A DNA stretch of 64,000 bases from Coprinellus micaceus (Eukaryota; Basidiomycota; Agaricomycetes; Agaricales; Psathyrellaceae): the NCBI GenBank assembly GCA_951394405.1, contig OX596335.1, positions 1,612,001 to 1,676,000 on the forward strand. The letters are read 5' to 3'. The notes under the pieces are model-generated. The model did no database searches, had not been told where the DNA came from, and worked only from the letters and a program-made list of their open reading frames with translations. A program made the translations under genes and the position numbers. Of this stretch, positions 48,550 to 61,175 are shown piece by piece. How positions within the stretch are numbered: position 1 is the first letter of the stretch; every line of letters starts with the position of its first letter.

Positions 48550-51499
48550 ATGGTCAAACACTATGTGGTGCACTGCACCGCCAATGGTGCGCCTCCCAGC
48601 CAGGATTTCAGCCAAGCCTTGCAACCGACTCGGGGGACGACATGGACTTCGAGGCATTTATACCGTTGGTCAACTCCTCACGACTCCCCACCCCCACCCC
48701 CGAAGAAGACGAGGACGAACCCCCCCCCCTCCCCCCCAGTTCTGGTGGCGAAGATGACACCTTCGACGACCTCCAAGATTACTGGGAGCCTGAGCTCGAA
48801 CCAGAACCGGAGCCTGAGGACGAAGATCCGCGCACCGAAGCACCCCGCCACACCAGTACCGGCCCATTCTTCCCACCAGGCATCTCACCATCCGAGCGAA
48901 GGACGGCTGAAGAACGAGCAGGGCATGGTCCCACCGTGTCGGTTCAATACTCCGTGAGGTATCCGGCTTGGATGGCGGGCTGTCCGCAATGCCAACCAAC
49001 GAGTGCGGCAAGAAAGGACGGACCCCCTAATATCTACAAGCCGTTCGCATCCCAAATGGACTGCGAAGTTGCGAGGTGGGCAAAACTCCGTGGATCAGGA
49101 TCCACAGCATTCTCAGAACTGCTCGCCATTGATGGTGTAAGTTCGCATTCTTTATCCCGACCCTCCTTGAGCCTCACAAGTTCGCGTATTTACTGGCCTT
49201 GGGTGCCAGTGCTGCGATGCGCTGAACCTCTCATACTGAAATTCGGCTCAGCTCAACACCCTAATCGACGAGCATCTTCCGAAGCGGCCCCAGTTCTATC
49301 GCCGAGAAGTCGTCGCAGGTGGGGAAGCGTTCTAGTTTTACGCTCGGGACCCCATTGAGTGTATCAAGGCCCTCTGGGGTGACCCTGAATTCCCGGATGG
49401 GCTGGTGTTTGGGCCAGTCCGTGAATTCATCGACGAGGGGAAGAAAATCCGGTTGTATCATGACATGCATACCGGCAAATGGTGGTGGAAAATTCAGGTG
49501 CGCCGGGCTATTGGGGTTCCAAATCGGAAAGTCACAGTCTCTGACGCACCGTGCATTATGACAGAAATCTCTCGATGGCAAACCCGGAGCCACCATTGTC
49601 CCGTTTATCATCTCATCCGATAAAACCCAACTCACAACGTTCCGCGGCAAGGTCCCATATCCCGTTTACATCACCATCGGAAATCTACCCAAGCACGTCC
49701 GCCGCAAGCCGTCCTGTGCTGGCCAAATGCTTCTCGCCTACCTTCCCGCAATCAAGCTCGACCACATCACCAACAAGTCAGCCCGCCGCCGAATGCCTGC
49801 CAACCTTTTTCACGCCTGCATGGGCTACATCCTCAAGCCTTTGCAAGCCGCAGGGAGAGATGGGGTCAAGCTGGTGACGGCGGATGGGGCAATTCGTCGA
49901 GGCCACCCAATCTTCGCTACGTTATCGGAGACTACCCGGAGCAGCTCCTAGTCACCTGCATCAAGACCGGGCGATGTCCTTCGCGCCCCGCAGACAAGGA
50001 GGGAAGTGGGGAGTATGGCAGCGCACAGGGTCCTCGAGAATTAGAGCCTATCATCAATGCCCTCGAATCTACTTATACCGGAAGGGGGCGCAGCCTTCAC
50101 AACGGCGTGCAGTGAAGCAGGTATACGCCCCATCCAGCGACCTTTCTGGAAGGACCTTCCCTCTGTCAACATATATGAAACCATGGTGCCTGATATCCTC
50201 CACCAACTCCATCAAGGCGTCATCAAGCATCTCATTTCATGGCTGCGATCGGTCTACGGTGACCACGAGATCGATGCTCGGTGCCGGCGATTACCTCCCA
50301 ATCACAATGACCGGGTCTTCATGAAGGGCCTTTCACCCCTTTCGCGCGTCACCGGGACAGAGCACGACCAGATTGCAAGAATCCTCCTAGGGCTTATCAT
50401 CGACATCCGACTCCCGCTTAATCATTCTCCAGCGAGGCTTCTCTGTGCCGTGCGGGCTCTTCTCGACTTTCTCTACCTTGCTCAGTACCCTCTTCACAGC
50501 GACGAGACTCTGCGGCTTCTTGAAAGTGCCCTAGAGACGTTTCACAAGAACAAGGGTATATTAATCAATCTTGGCATTCGGGCGTACTTCGACATCCCGA
50601 AACTTCACTCCCTGGACCACTGCCGGTTCTATATCGAGATGCCTGGCACGACGGACAACTGTAACACCGCCTACACGGAGCGTCTCCACATCGATTACAC
50701 AAAGGATGCCTATCGGTCCACAAACCGGAAAGACGAGTACGCGCAAATTAGCCTGTGTCCCCCCCCCGTCCCCATCCTCGTCTACCCGTCAAAGAGAATG
50801 GATGCCCTTGACAAGCTTCATAGTGACTACGACGGCGCCGTCAACTTCGAAGCCGCCCTGGCGCGGTACGTCATTCTCAGGAACCGCCCTAATACGACGA
50901 GGCTCTAGCTCGAAAGGGAGATACAATTCTTCTACCCCCCATTCAAATGGTCCACATTCCACCGGATCAAGTTCACTCACCGTGACCCTTTCAATCGTAA
51001 TGATTCTGGCCCTCAGATTGTCGACTCCATTCACCTTCAGCCACCACGTCGGGACAAGCGTGGACAAATCGTCCCTGGCCGCTTCGACACCGCGCTCATA
51101 AGGCTGGAAAGCGACCTTGAGGGCCATCATACACGTTCCTCGAGTGCCGTCGGCCAGGTGCGCTGCGTGTTTACGATTCCGCCGGCTTATCTCGACCAAT
51201 GGTTCACACAACAAACTCGCCCCCAGTCGACCCACTTTGCCTATGTTGACTGGTTTACGGAGTTCCCCGAACAACCTCACCAACATCATGGGCTCTATCG
51301 AGTCTCACCGCTTCTCCGTAATCAACAGCAGCAATCGAGCATTGTTGGGGTTGAGGATATTTGGGAGAGCGTCCATTTGCTTCCCAGTTTCGGGCCTGTT
51401 GCCAATCGGGAGTGGAAGTTCAGTCCCGTACCTGACGAGGCGCCTCATTTCTACGTTAATCCATCCTCTAGTCGCTTTATGTATTCGTCGCTGTATTAG
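48550..51499 (+). pseudogene. Plavaka-family transposase, degenerate
   Basis: Pieces of a Plavaka (CACTA-related, basidiomycete) DNA transposase lie in order in all three plus frames. They are: an acidic Pro-rich N-terminus (48642-48770); MDCEVARWAKLRGSGSTAF (about 49057-49120); RLYHDMHTGKWWW (about 49450-49490); IISSDKTQLT; MPANLFHACMGYIL; MVPDILHQLHQGVIKHL (about 50180-50230); EIDARCRRLPPNHNDR; SRVTGTEHDQI; YTERLHIDYTKDAYR; and a C-terminal part ending at TAG 51497. An in-frame TAG interrupts GGEAF/FYARDPIEC at about 49343, and at least four frame changes occur (near 48650, 49490-49565, 49920 and 50090). It cannot encode a transposase. No terminal inverted repeat or target duplication was found. 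Confidence 0.93.
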
Positions 51500-52577
51500 G
51501 TCCAACAGTGTCTCACCCGCAACCTAATTTTATCTACCATGAAACTGCACCCCCTCGCGCGATCTAGCACGACCTAATGTGAATCTAGGTCAATAGTCAG
51601 TACGTCTGTGGTAGGTCTGTGCGATAGGCCCTACTCTAACCAAGGCTCACATTTGCTAAGATTGCTAATGGGGTCATCTGGGTTTTCCTGAAGCGACTCA
51701 TTGACTTCTAGGAACCTCCGATGCTGCACACACCTCAACGTAAAGGAACTAAGCTATCTGAGGTTTCTAATGATACTATGCATGCATATACTAATCGCTG
51801 TAGATCAGTGCAATACATACCTTACCTTGAATTATGTCCTCCCCCCGATGAAAACTGGTAAGGAGGTTCTTATCACTAGCAGTGAAGGATGGGTCGAGGG
51901 GAATTTGGAAAAAATGCGAGACGTCGGCGTCCGTAGAGTTACTCGGAGGATTGGATCACGGTGTGGGTAGGAATGCTATCTCGAACGTTGGTAAATGCTA
52001 TGCTAGCGTAGGTAGAGTGCACATGGGTATATAAGACATGCCAAGATGAAAGTATGCGTATGAGACAGTCCGTAATGGGGGATGCGAGAATCAATGGAAT
52101 AGCAGGCAGAGGGCGTGGGCTGGAGACAATGATGAAGATCTAATGGCTATATACAACTCGTAAAATGGGTCCAAAAATCTGGGTAATGAGGCAAGAAAAC
52201 GGGTATAGAACGGCTGGGCGGGAGTAAGGTATGGGGATGTGGAGTGAGGATGAGCGGACGGGCGAGTAACGGAATCTAGGAAGGCATGGTTAATAATACA
52301 GTTGTAACGTTGAGCGGAGGGTACTTTGCAACAAAGAAGAGTAATATAGAACAGTCAATACAGGTCGAGGGCCTCAGAACGGGAGTCGTGTCAAGGAGAG
52401 GGTGCGGAGAAGCCAGTGGCAGGTCGAACCGGCTCCTGGGCGTCTTAGAGGGTGTTTGGGGGTGGGATAGAGACGTTTACATTTGATGGCAAAGGTTGGC
52501 TGAGGCCGAGAGTGGTGAGCGTGCGAGGAGGACGGGGTCGACGACGAGGGAGGGACGGAGTGCGGGTATGGTATGGC
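51500..52577. other. 3' flank of the Plavaka remnant, no gene
   Basis: No supported gene. It probably contains the untranslated end of the transposon; I could not find its terminus. Confidence 0.4.
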
Positions 52578-53443
52578 TCAAGCCCGGGACTCGTCGTTGC
52601 GTTGCTGGAACTTATGCTCGCCGTAGAAGGACTGTAGATGATATATACCGACTGTGAAATGGGGTGGGTGGTCGTCGGGCAAGCGGGGCACGCACCTGGT
52701 GGGTTCACAATGGGAAGGCGCCTGGCATATGGAGAACCAAGTCATCCACACCCTCCAAGGGCCGAAGCTCCCCACCTGCTTCAATGTCCAGCCTACCACC
52801 AAACCAAGCCTCTTCATCCTGTCCAGCAAGACCGATGAGTTCGTGGCCGGGCTGTGGCCCATTGTCGCGCCTTCCAAGGTTCTGAAGCTCAATATCACCC
52901 GCCGCCGGGTTCCTTTGGCCGGGCTGTGAGGATGGACCGCGGAGAGACTGGATGCAGACACATCCGACAATAGCTTCGGCGACGACGAGAGTCGCGATGT
53001 CGAGAGTCTCCTCTTCTTTGGCGAGGATGCGTTGGAGGAGCTCGGAGGGCGCACGGGAGTCATGCTAAGGTCGGGGGCAGAGGTGGTGAGCGACGCGACG
53101 AACGATGGCGGAGCACTCACGACTGTCTTGATCACCCTAAATCCGAGAACTAGCACCAGAAGCCCTTGAAGGAGTACCCAGGGCAGAAGTCCCCACCAAA
53201 AATCCCATTTGCTGGCCACCGCCGTTCGTGACTGATGTAGGATTCGAGCGAGTAAGATGCCGACAAGATTGGAAGGGTCAATAGAGATGAGAACCATGGC
53301 TTGAGAGCTGGTGAGCTAGTGGAAGGAAGAGATGCAAAAGATGCCAGTAAAAACCCAGACTGTGGAAGAAGACAAGGAAGCCAGGTCATTAAGCGCCCAG
53401 AATTGGCAAGCCCTAAAATATGGTTTGGGTTAGGGGTGCTCAT
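52578..53443 (-). CDS. Possible membrane-anchored protein, unknown
   Basis: A 239-codon frame (53297-52578) with an upstream frame starting MSTPNPNHIL at 53443 that could be joined by an intron ending in cactag near 53312. The product has a strongly hydrophobic helix (WDFWWGLLPWVLLQGLLVLVLGF), followed by a Ser/Pro-rich, basic cytosolic-type region (PKKRRLSTSRL, AKGTRRR). Exact exons and the C-terminus are not settled, and no family is recognised. Confidence 0.38.
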
Positions 53444-54139
53444 TGAAAATGATATCTGGGGCGGGAATGTTAGCATTCGATAAGATTCGGTACGCAGAGG
53501 TACGCCGGGAATACGGCCAGTCTATCACTCAAAATCAAGCCGAACAGACTTGAAACGCGAGCAGGATGGGCAAGAGCGGCATTCGACTTCGTCAGTCGAT
53601 AGAACGAACTGGCGAATTTAGCCGCAGATCGTTCGAGCCCTGTGGATTACACGGTGCCTGGAAGATAGATCGTGAACCGATTGACATTGGGTTTTCCTGG
53701 CTCGTTCGGCAAAAGTCAAGCTTCGGGTTGCCTAGGAAATAAGACAACAAATATTCGAAAGTTAATCTACTCACCGTGGAGATCAGCCTCCGAACGGGAC
53801 CCCTTGGCACTGCGCCGGGGAGTAGCCAGGCGGCGATGCCAAGAAGATCTGAGTGCTCGTTCGAGGAATGGTACTACAAGGAAGGGGAGACTGTGACACT
53901 CTTGGGGCAGCTGTACATCACTGACGCGTAAATTACTTGCTCACCTAGGAGCTTAGTCCGCGACTGCAGCACGTAGTCTGTTAAGGGGCAGGAACCCTGA
54001 TCATATGGTCATTTTCGCGCAGAACTAGACTAAAACAAATCTTTGCTCATCGTCAGGCGGTACGCCGTGTTCGCCAAAATTTCAGCGCGTGCCGCCGTAC
54101 ACCTGCTCGTCGTCTGGTCGGAAAGCGAGGCGAATTTGA
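53444..54139. other. Intergenic
   Basis: Nothing convincing on either strand. Confidence 0.4.
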
Positions 54140-55239
54140 TTGCAAGACTCACCCGGGGGGTTGTACTACGAGTACATTCCAGATAGCGGCTCGTGGTGCA
54201 ACCAGGCGACGGACCCGCCAGTCCTACCTACGATTCACGCTGCGAACCGGGGATGTTCGTCGCCTGGCGACACCCAGACCAAACAGTATCCAGGATATGT
54301 GCATTGTGCGAGGTTGCTTTTGGGAGATACTCTTCGATCCGGCTGTGAATCGGCGTTTTTTGATGATGTTGGAGTTATACGACGTACTTATACTCGATGC
54401 TCACGGGGTATATCATGTGGGTGTATGCTTGACTGTCGACCGCTGCAGATCTGTTCTCGTTCCGCATTTTTTCTCGGGGCATTGTATGAGGACGGTACCA
54501 GGAAAAGAGCGACCGTCGGGTTGTGCAGAGGTTTCAGTTGGCTTTGAGGAATGGACTGCGCTATCGAAGACGATGTTTCGATCTGTTGCTCTGCTCCATG
54601 AGACGTTATGCCTACGGAGCGATTGCATAAAGTCGCCTCGTATCTTGAATTACCTACAAAGTGTTATCAGCCCGGTGAAGACGCATACCAAGGTAAATGG
54701 CGCACTCATTTGGGGAATAGGACTGCCCAGGCCATGACATATGGTGTTCCGACTGTTAGACAAAGAGCGGCAGAACGGGTGAATGATTCGGCAGAAATGG
54801 CGCTAGACCTGTACGCAGTGTGTTAAATCACGAATCTAGATGATGGGGGCAAAACGAGCGAGATACATACCATCTCTTTCTTGGCCTATCGAAACAGTGG
54901 TGGTCTTGGGAGTTTGACCCTGATGTCTACCAAGTCTTATGGCGCCTTTTCCCTGTCGCCTCTATCGATATCATACCCGGACTGGCGATGGAGCATAGTG
55001 AGGACGTGGTGGAGGGCAGTCGTGGCCTGAGCTGCGTCCAGTGGGAAGGGGTGGACCCTAGCGAAAGATACGGGCGCTTGAGCAATCGGGGGTTACTGGG
55101 TGAGTGGGCCGAACATCTATCTACCGGTATGGAGTTAACGGCAGCCGTCCGAGTTGGGGGAGAGCCACAGTTCAATTATGAGTGGCATGAAGCCACGGGT
55201 GCGGTCACGAAGGGAGCTCAGAATAATAAATCATTATGA
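54140..55239 (+). CDS. Unrecognised multi-exon gene or pseudogene
   Basis: Coding-like blocks on the plus strand change frame in a way that suggests introns: GGLYYEYIPDSGSW and the following residues to about 54330; LMMLELYDVLILDAHGVYHV (about 54360-54420); SVGFEEWTALSKTMFRS; GKWRTHLGNRTAQAM (from about 54690); and a well-formed last part from about 54874 to the stop at 55237-55239 (HLFLGLSKQWWSWEFD, MEHSEDVVEGSRGL). The Trp-rich end is distinctive but I cannot name the family. I did not find a set of splice sites joining all blocks. Confidence 0.35.
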
Positions 55240-55555
55240 GATTCCCTCGCTTTGCTCCGGGTTATGATACCCCCAGAACGCGATGCATGTGAAGGATAAA
55301 GTGAGAGTGGGGCAGTACAGAAATGGGGATGGCGAATGAGGTAGAGACGCAATGTGACGGGCACTCGGGTGGGGCTCACCGGCACTGCCAGGATCCAAGC
55401 TAAAAGCAAACACGACCAAATGAAAATGAAAATTTCAATATTTTTGGGACAAGTCAAATTTGTGTATACTGCCTTCTAACGTTCAACCCTACCCCTTCCA
55501 TTTCAACACCCAGATCTTCCCAGTGGGTCTCAATCGCTCTGTCTGAAATTGCAAC

Positions 55556-56632
55556 ATGGCCTCTACTGCTCCCAGAAATTGTCTGACGCCGGAGCTCGTC
55601 GTTCGAATCTGGCAGTCCCAGGCCGCATCTAAACACGACGACGCGTGCCGCAGAGGCGCCTGAGCTTTGCCCAGAAGCGCAGTCGCCTGGTACCGCCGTA
55701 GCGTTGGTCTTTCAACAAGGGAGGAGAATTGCTAAGTGCAATCCCTAGTTGTTCTCCTCTATTCGCATCAAAGTCGAAGGTGGATACCCCACCGCACAGC
55801 GCCTCATCTCCATCCCCGTCTACAACGAGCGCGAAGTTAAGCTTTAAGGCCTACGCGGCGCTCTCAGGCTCAGCTGATATAGACCTATCAATCGGACGCT
55901 CCGCCTCCCAGGCACTCCCAACCGCAGAACTGACCTTGGGGGCCCTTGCCGCCCGCGCGAGTTCCCGGGTCCTCGATACAGACTGTGCTCGAATCCTCTT
56001 CGCGATCACAACCGCGTCTGCACGGGCTTCAGAAGCGACCTGAACCGTCCGTCCCGTCGTTTGTTCCAAGGCACGGAACCCGAGGTGCTGGAGGGTCTCC
56101 ATTATTCATGCACCGGTACCGCCACGACAACAGCGCCCAGTGGTTGAAGGAGGGTGGGCCAACTGTCAAGAACCTTTCCTTCGACGCCCTTTACGTCTCC
56201 CTCGAGGGACTACGCTCGATCTTACCTACCTTCAGCCGCCTTCAGGTACTACGCCTCGAGGCGATGGGCGTATGCGGCGGAATTCGTGTTTGCCTATGGT
56301 TTGACAACCTTACGCCGGATGCACTCCAGGGGGCTAACCTGAAATTGGAGGCCCTGTTCCTTGCTGGGGAGGGATCCTTCACCACTGACTCGATGGCTCG
56401 TTTTGGTGAGCCGCCTCCCTCTTGAGATGTTAACTCGAGCTCTGACTGTCTGCCAGTCGACGCTCGGCAACCGACTTTGCATACAATTCTCCTTAAAGGG
56501 CGGTGCGGTCCCTCTGCAAAGCAAGTCGGCGCCGTGAAGAACTCACTGGACCCTGTAGTCTTCAAAGTAGGATGGGCTTGTTCGTACGCGACGGCCAGAG
56601 AGGGGGGCACTCGAACAAAACGAGGGCCCTAA
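55556..56632 (+). CDS. Possible F-box/LRR-like gene, incomplete model
   Basis: Starts at ATG 55556 in good context (aacATGg). MASTAPRNCLTPELVVRIWQ looks like the first helix of an F-box (LpPEl..rIw). Later, LRR-like spacing appears in VKNLSFDALYVSLEGL and FSRLQVLRLEAMG (about 56160-56270). An intron at about 56406-56457 (gtgagc..gccag) joins DSMARF to a last exon that runs from VDARQPTLHTILL to the stop at 56632. Between 55655 and 56100 the frame changes several times and I could not close the model, so it may be a pseudogene. F-box/LRR genes are very numerous in Agaricomycetes and often in bad repair. Confidence 0.4.
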
Positions 56633-57706
56633 TACGTTCTCTAGCACCCGACTGCCTCATTGCTCCGTGCATTGACCAGTACTACTACCTGGGCAAGAGT
56701 GATGTCGAAACCTCTCTAGGGACCCATCAACATAGTTCCTTTCTTGTTCGCGTCGCCCAATACCCCTTGCTCGCTATGTTCGCGAGCCACCCTATATGTA
56801 CAGTATCTTTCCGTTCTATCTTGGTACACCCATGTTGTATCACAATCACAGGACAAAGAGGAAAGACTCCAACGGGCTCCCGGAGGGATACCCTCACCCC
56901 TGAGGTGTGGAAAGACCTCGGAGGTCTTCAGCGCTTTAGAGGCCAATCACAACAACTGAGATCTCAGACGCTGTTTGAGGTCTCTTGTGAGCTCTCTTGG
57001 AGGACTCCGACCCATTCAGAGATCTCGAGAGACCCTCAGTAACCTCACGAGTGATCACGGCTCAGGTTTAATTTTGTCACTCAATAACTTGAATTCACGC
57101 CATATTGAAGGACGTACCCTACATATGTACACCTACCTATGAGTGACGACTTCGCTGTGCATTCAACTGCTTTTCGGAAACGAAACTTATCACGGGAATG
57201 TATGAGACTCCACGCCGGTCTTTGTTCTCGACTATGTGTCTGAGTCACGCTGAGGTCTCGCCGGTGCCAGGTATAAGTGCGACCTCGCCATATATCTTCT
57301 CGCTCTGACGTGACCTCAGGGGAACTTATTTCCCCCAACTCCTCACTGATTAGATACCTGCCACTGTACTGTTTATACTCACTTTCAAGTTGTACAAATC
57401 ACATTCCCTCTGCTTCGTTCAATATCAAGATCGCGAGTCGGGACTGGCCAGTGGCAGTGGCGCTGCATGCTGCAGGGCCGCGCCGCACGATTGTCGATAC
57501 CAACTCAATCCACCTTCGAGCTGTGAACTACATCGGATACTAGAAGGTTGGGCGCATACAGGAAGTATATACTATGGCCTTGGATCTGCGAAATACCGTC
57601 AGGAGAAAAGAAGAAATAGGGCGGAAATACAATAAATAGGTCCAACTTAAATGACTAGGGGATCCGATAGACCGGCCAAACGATAAGGTGGGCTTGTCGG
57701 TGGTTA
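56633..57706. other. Intergenic with a perfect short palindrome
   Basis: No gene seen. 56912-56928 is an exact hairpin (8-bp arms aagacctc/gaggtctt around one base), and the next 120 bp repeat gaggtct or gagatctc motifs several times. Confidence 0.45.
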
Positions 57707-59330
57707 CTAGGGAAGCTGGGAAGCTAAGGTGGAGGCCAGGAGAACTTTCGCCTTCAGAATGACCTCGGGATTGCGTTGAGGCTGGGTATAGGAGGATGGG
57801 GTAGTAGGGGTTCTCCCGATATACTGGAGACCGAGTCCCGTTTGGCATATGACGGTGTCATCTGGGGGGATATCCTTGGATTCGTAAATGTCTTGCATGG
57901 ATGTCGGGTCGTAGACGCTCTGCATTGGGACGCAGAACACCTCAACGTCGGCTGAGATGATGCCTTCCATCGCCACTTTCCTGACCTTCAAAGCGGTTTG
58001 CTGGAGCTGGGAAAGTTTTTCCAATGCCACTTCGAGGAGCTTGTGGTGGGAATGGGGCTCCATCGGCTCGCCCCTGACGGCCAAAAGGCACGCAAGCATT
58101 TTGAAGGCGCTATCGAATTTGAGCCCTTCCGCCTTGAATTGGGAGCTAGTCATCGCAAGCCAATTCTTGACTACGGCGGGTTCATCTGCAACGGAAAGCA
58201 GGAAGATAAGTAGACGCACAGACACGTTTACTGCAATGGGCTTACACATTACACTCAGCTTTTCCCAAATATCCCTCAAGGCTTTGTCGAGACCGGCGTC
58301 CCCCGGGCAGATTGACTGGATGAGGCCAGAACACCCAGAAGCAAAGACGTTTTGAATCAGACTCTCGAGGAGCAATGGGTCAGGGTCCCGTTGAGCAAGG
58401 CCAAGGGTAAGCCGGGATGTAAGCTCGTCTCCGTAGCAACTCGCGACGGCCTTGCTAGCGTCACCAACTCCAACAGCTTTGCTAGACATTCCACTGTTAA
58501 GTCGTTCCGGAGCCAGGACTGCGTCGGCGAGGTTCAAGGCGGCTTGGAAGATCTCATTGTTGAGCTCCTCGACTAAACGGGATAGATCTGCGATGGAGAA
58601 GTGGTCCGGAGTTGTCAAAAATGCTTGGGAGGCAGCGAGTTCCTCTGACCGGGCCTGAAGCAGAGACTTAGTTTTCTCGAGCTGACTCTCTGCTCCTTCA
58701 CACCTCCGCATGAGGCCTTGCAGCTGCACACAGGTTTCCTGCTTGCGCTGGGTGAGTTGGTCTACTTGGTGTTCTAACCGCTCTTCGCATAGTCTCGCTT
58801 CTGATAGGCGCTTCTGGTTGCAATCTAGCTCGGACTTCAAGGAGCGAATTTCGACTTCTTTGAGCTCGAGATCACGCTGAAGCTGTCCGAGGGTGGCTTG
58901 GAATGCCTGGTGCTGCTTGCCCCGGTTTTGTGGGCGTAACTCCTGGCGATTGTCGCAATGATGCTGTCCTAGACCGGCCGATTCGTTGGAGGGTAAACCC
59001 AATCCATATTCGTCGCGCTCGGGGCCGGTCCTCACGTCCTTTGCGTCTTTTTTATTTTTATTTTTATTTTCGATATTCAAGTTAATTCGTTTTCAAAAAC
59101 CGTAAAATGAAGGAGGGAGGCTTACAGCGAGCCATTTTCTCCTGCCGTTGACTACCCGAATTTCCATCTATTCCATCCTCCTCAGCACTGTCGAAAAGAA
59201 TTGGGTCGTGTAGGGGGTTGGGTTTCGGATTTGGAGAGCGTTTTCGCTTTAGGGACGGGTAGGGCCCAGGAGACGAGGCGGGGATGATAGATTTGAAAGA
59301 TGAAGACATATGAGTGAGCCAGTCCGACAT
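57707..59330 (-). CDS. Coiled-coil protein of a basidiomycete family, 494 aa
   Basis: Exons read right to left: 59330-59126 and 59046-57707, the latter with a probable 60-nt intron inside (gtaagc..ttgcag, about 58180-58240). That intron is a multiple of three without a stop, so it reads as a hydrophobic stretch if retained; removing it leaves 495 codons. The start ATG 59330 is in a perfect context (gccaccATGt). The first exon encodes a Ser/Pro and basic segment (SLKRKRSPNPKP, a possible nuclear signal). The first exon-2 region (about residues 100-210) is a long coiled coil (RDLELKEVEIRSLKSELD). The rest is a helical domain beginning FLTTPDHFSIADLSRLVEEL, which I associate with a common basidiomycete family of unknown role. 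The acceptor aaaaaag in front of exon 2 is unusual. Confidence 0.75.
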
Positions 59331-60468
59331 GGTGGCTCGACGACGGTTGCAGTTCATTGACCTGGAATCATGATCCAGCTCGATCATGATTTGATCAGAT
59401 CAGACCTCCATCATCAATCAACTTCATCCCACTCGGAGGGCACCAGTCGTATTTCGTTTCCTGGTGGCAGGATCGCAGGTGGAGGGAGCCCCTAGGATTA
59501 GACTCGGCAGTCATTATCTGGGAGTGGAAGAACACTTACAAAGTGATAGGTACACTCATCATACTGCGCTCAATGACGGTTTCTCACCTAAATGTTAGTA
59601 TCAACACCGTCCAGGCACTGGTACACCCGAGAACTATCAGCTTGCTGCCCTGGTACACGTGTGTCACTGAGGTGTGGGGATTTGAAGTTTTTATTCAACC
59701 CATTTCAAGAACGAACGGGAACGACGAGGCGTCCTGATTCTCTCTCTTCAGACTGCGATCTTCGAAAGCACACCGGGCGTTCACCAACTCGATCCCACCA
59801 CCTCGAAAGCCTGGCTTAAATTGGAATAGTACTGCACAAGATCGTCCACACACTTGGGGTACCGCAGCACGTGCCCGAGTTTTGATCGTCCCAACTTACC
59901 GTCGTTCGTTCACAATCCTGCACCGGCGTGCACCACGTCGAAACATTGTTTGACAGACCCTCCCGCCTCTCCCGGTCCCGACACATGCTCTAATTGCTCG
60001 CTTCCCTCTCCCCAGCACCAGCCTTTTCACCAAAATTACAATCACCGCCCTATTCATTTGCACCAAGTATCAGTGGTCCAGAGCTGGGCCGTGGAACCAT
60101 ACTCACCACGTCTCATCCTCGCTGAGATCACCTTATGTTGCGACGTATTTCTGCGTCTTTGCCAGTCGTCGGGTCTTGAAGCGCCCATCACATATGGGCG
60201 CTTACAGTTATTCGTATTACCCGGGTGTGGGGCACGACCCCGAACGAACCTTTGCTCGCCTCCGCGGGAAGCGACCCAAGGTCAATGCCCACTGACCGTG
60301 GTTGGCGGTGGTGCACTGGCTCACATTGTGCCAAAGAGGTAATATGATAGGGGTAAGGATCTCGAACGTGATTCGCGATGGTGTGCACCAGCTCAGCTTA
60401 TTGACGGAATCCTGGAGTCCATATATACTCGTCGAAGCTTTCTCGTGGCTCCTTCTTCCTTCCCCACA
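59331..60468. other. Shared upstream region of two divergent genes
   Basis: 1.1 kb between divergent starts. A 162-codon plus frame at 59854-60342 has no motif. Likely promoter DNA. Confidence 0.4.
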
Positions 60469-60958
60469 ATGCCAGCCACCGCGGCAGACGCTGGGATATG
60501 GCCTTTGGATCCAGACGGAGCAGTGAGCCCCAGAGCGTTTTTTCTCTTGGAAAGTGGATCTTCTCTTAGACTTTGCTCAGTTCGAAGAAAACGAGAATCC
60601 CGCCATCATCCTCAATCGCGAACGACTGAAGAAGCAGGAAGACATTCTCATTCTTGAGGAATGCCGAAGGTTGGACGAATGGGTCTGGAGATGTGCGGAG
60701 CTTTGGGAATGCTACGGCCCTCCAGATTGTTTTTGTCGCTCCTGCCAACTCTCGAGGATGTGGGAAGGTGACGAAGAAGAAGACGGGGAGCAGCAGGACG
60801 AGCAGGGCGCTGATGGCTCCGATAGCACAGGAATTGAAGGAGAGGGATTGGAATGTAAGGCTATGATCAACTTGAAACGGAAGCGCTGCGCAAACATGGA
60901 TCACTGCGACTCCGACAGTACGTCCAGCATTCCAATTTCGCATTGGTCGTTGGATTGA
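60469..60958 (+). CDS. Small acidic Cys-containing protein, 143 aa
   Basis: Two exons, 60469-60522 and 60581-60958, with a 58-nt intron (gtgagc..gctcag); 144 codons in frame. The start MPATAADAGIWPLDPDGA joins to FEENENPAIILNRERLKK, then a helix, a compact Trp/Cys segment (WRCAELWECYGPPDC, CRSC; about residues 60-85), an acidic run (EGDEEEDGEQQDE) and a basic NLKRKR motif. Four or five closely spaced Cys could bind a metal. No family known to me. It is divergent from the 494-aa gene. Confidence 0.65.
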
Positions 60959-61175
60959 CCCTGTGTAGGTTCCGCTGACATTGTAGACTTCGTTCCTCGA
61001 CGGAAGCTCGTTCCCTAGTTGTTTGTGCTTACGTTTCACGGGTATTAGCTGGTGTCTTGAACACGACAGGGCGGGAACTCTGTTGCATAACCTGCGACCA
61101 CCGCGGACTCGAGTGGCGTAGAACTAGCACCACTGTAAACTGCGTACGGTGGTCAAATTAGCTATCACTTTACCC

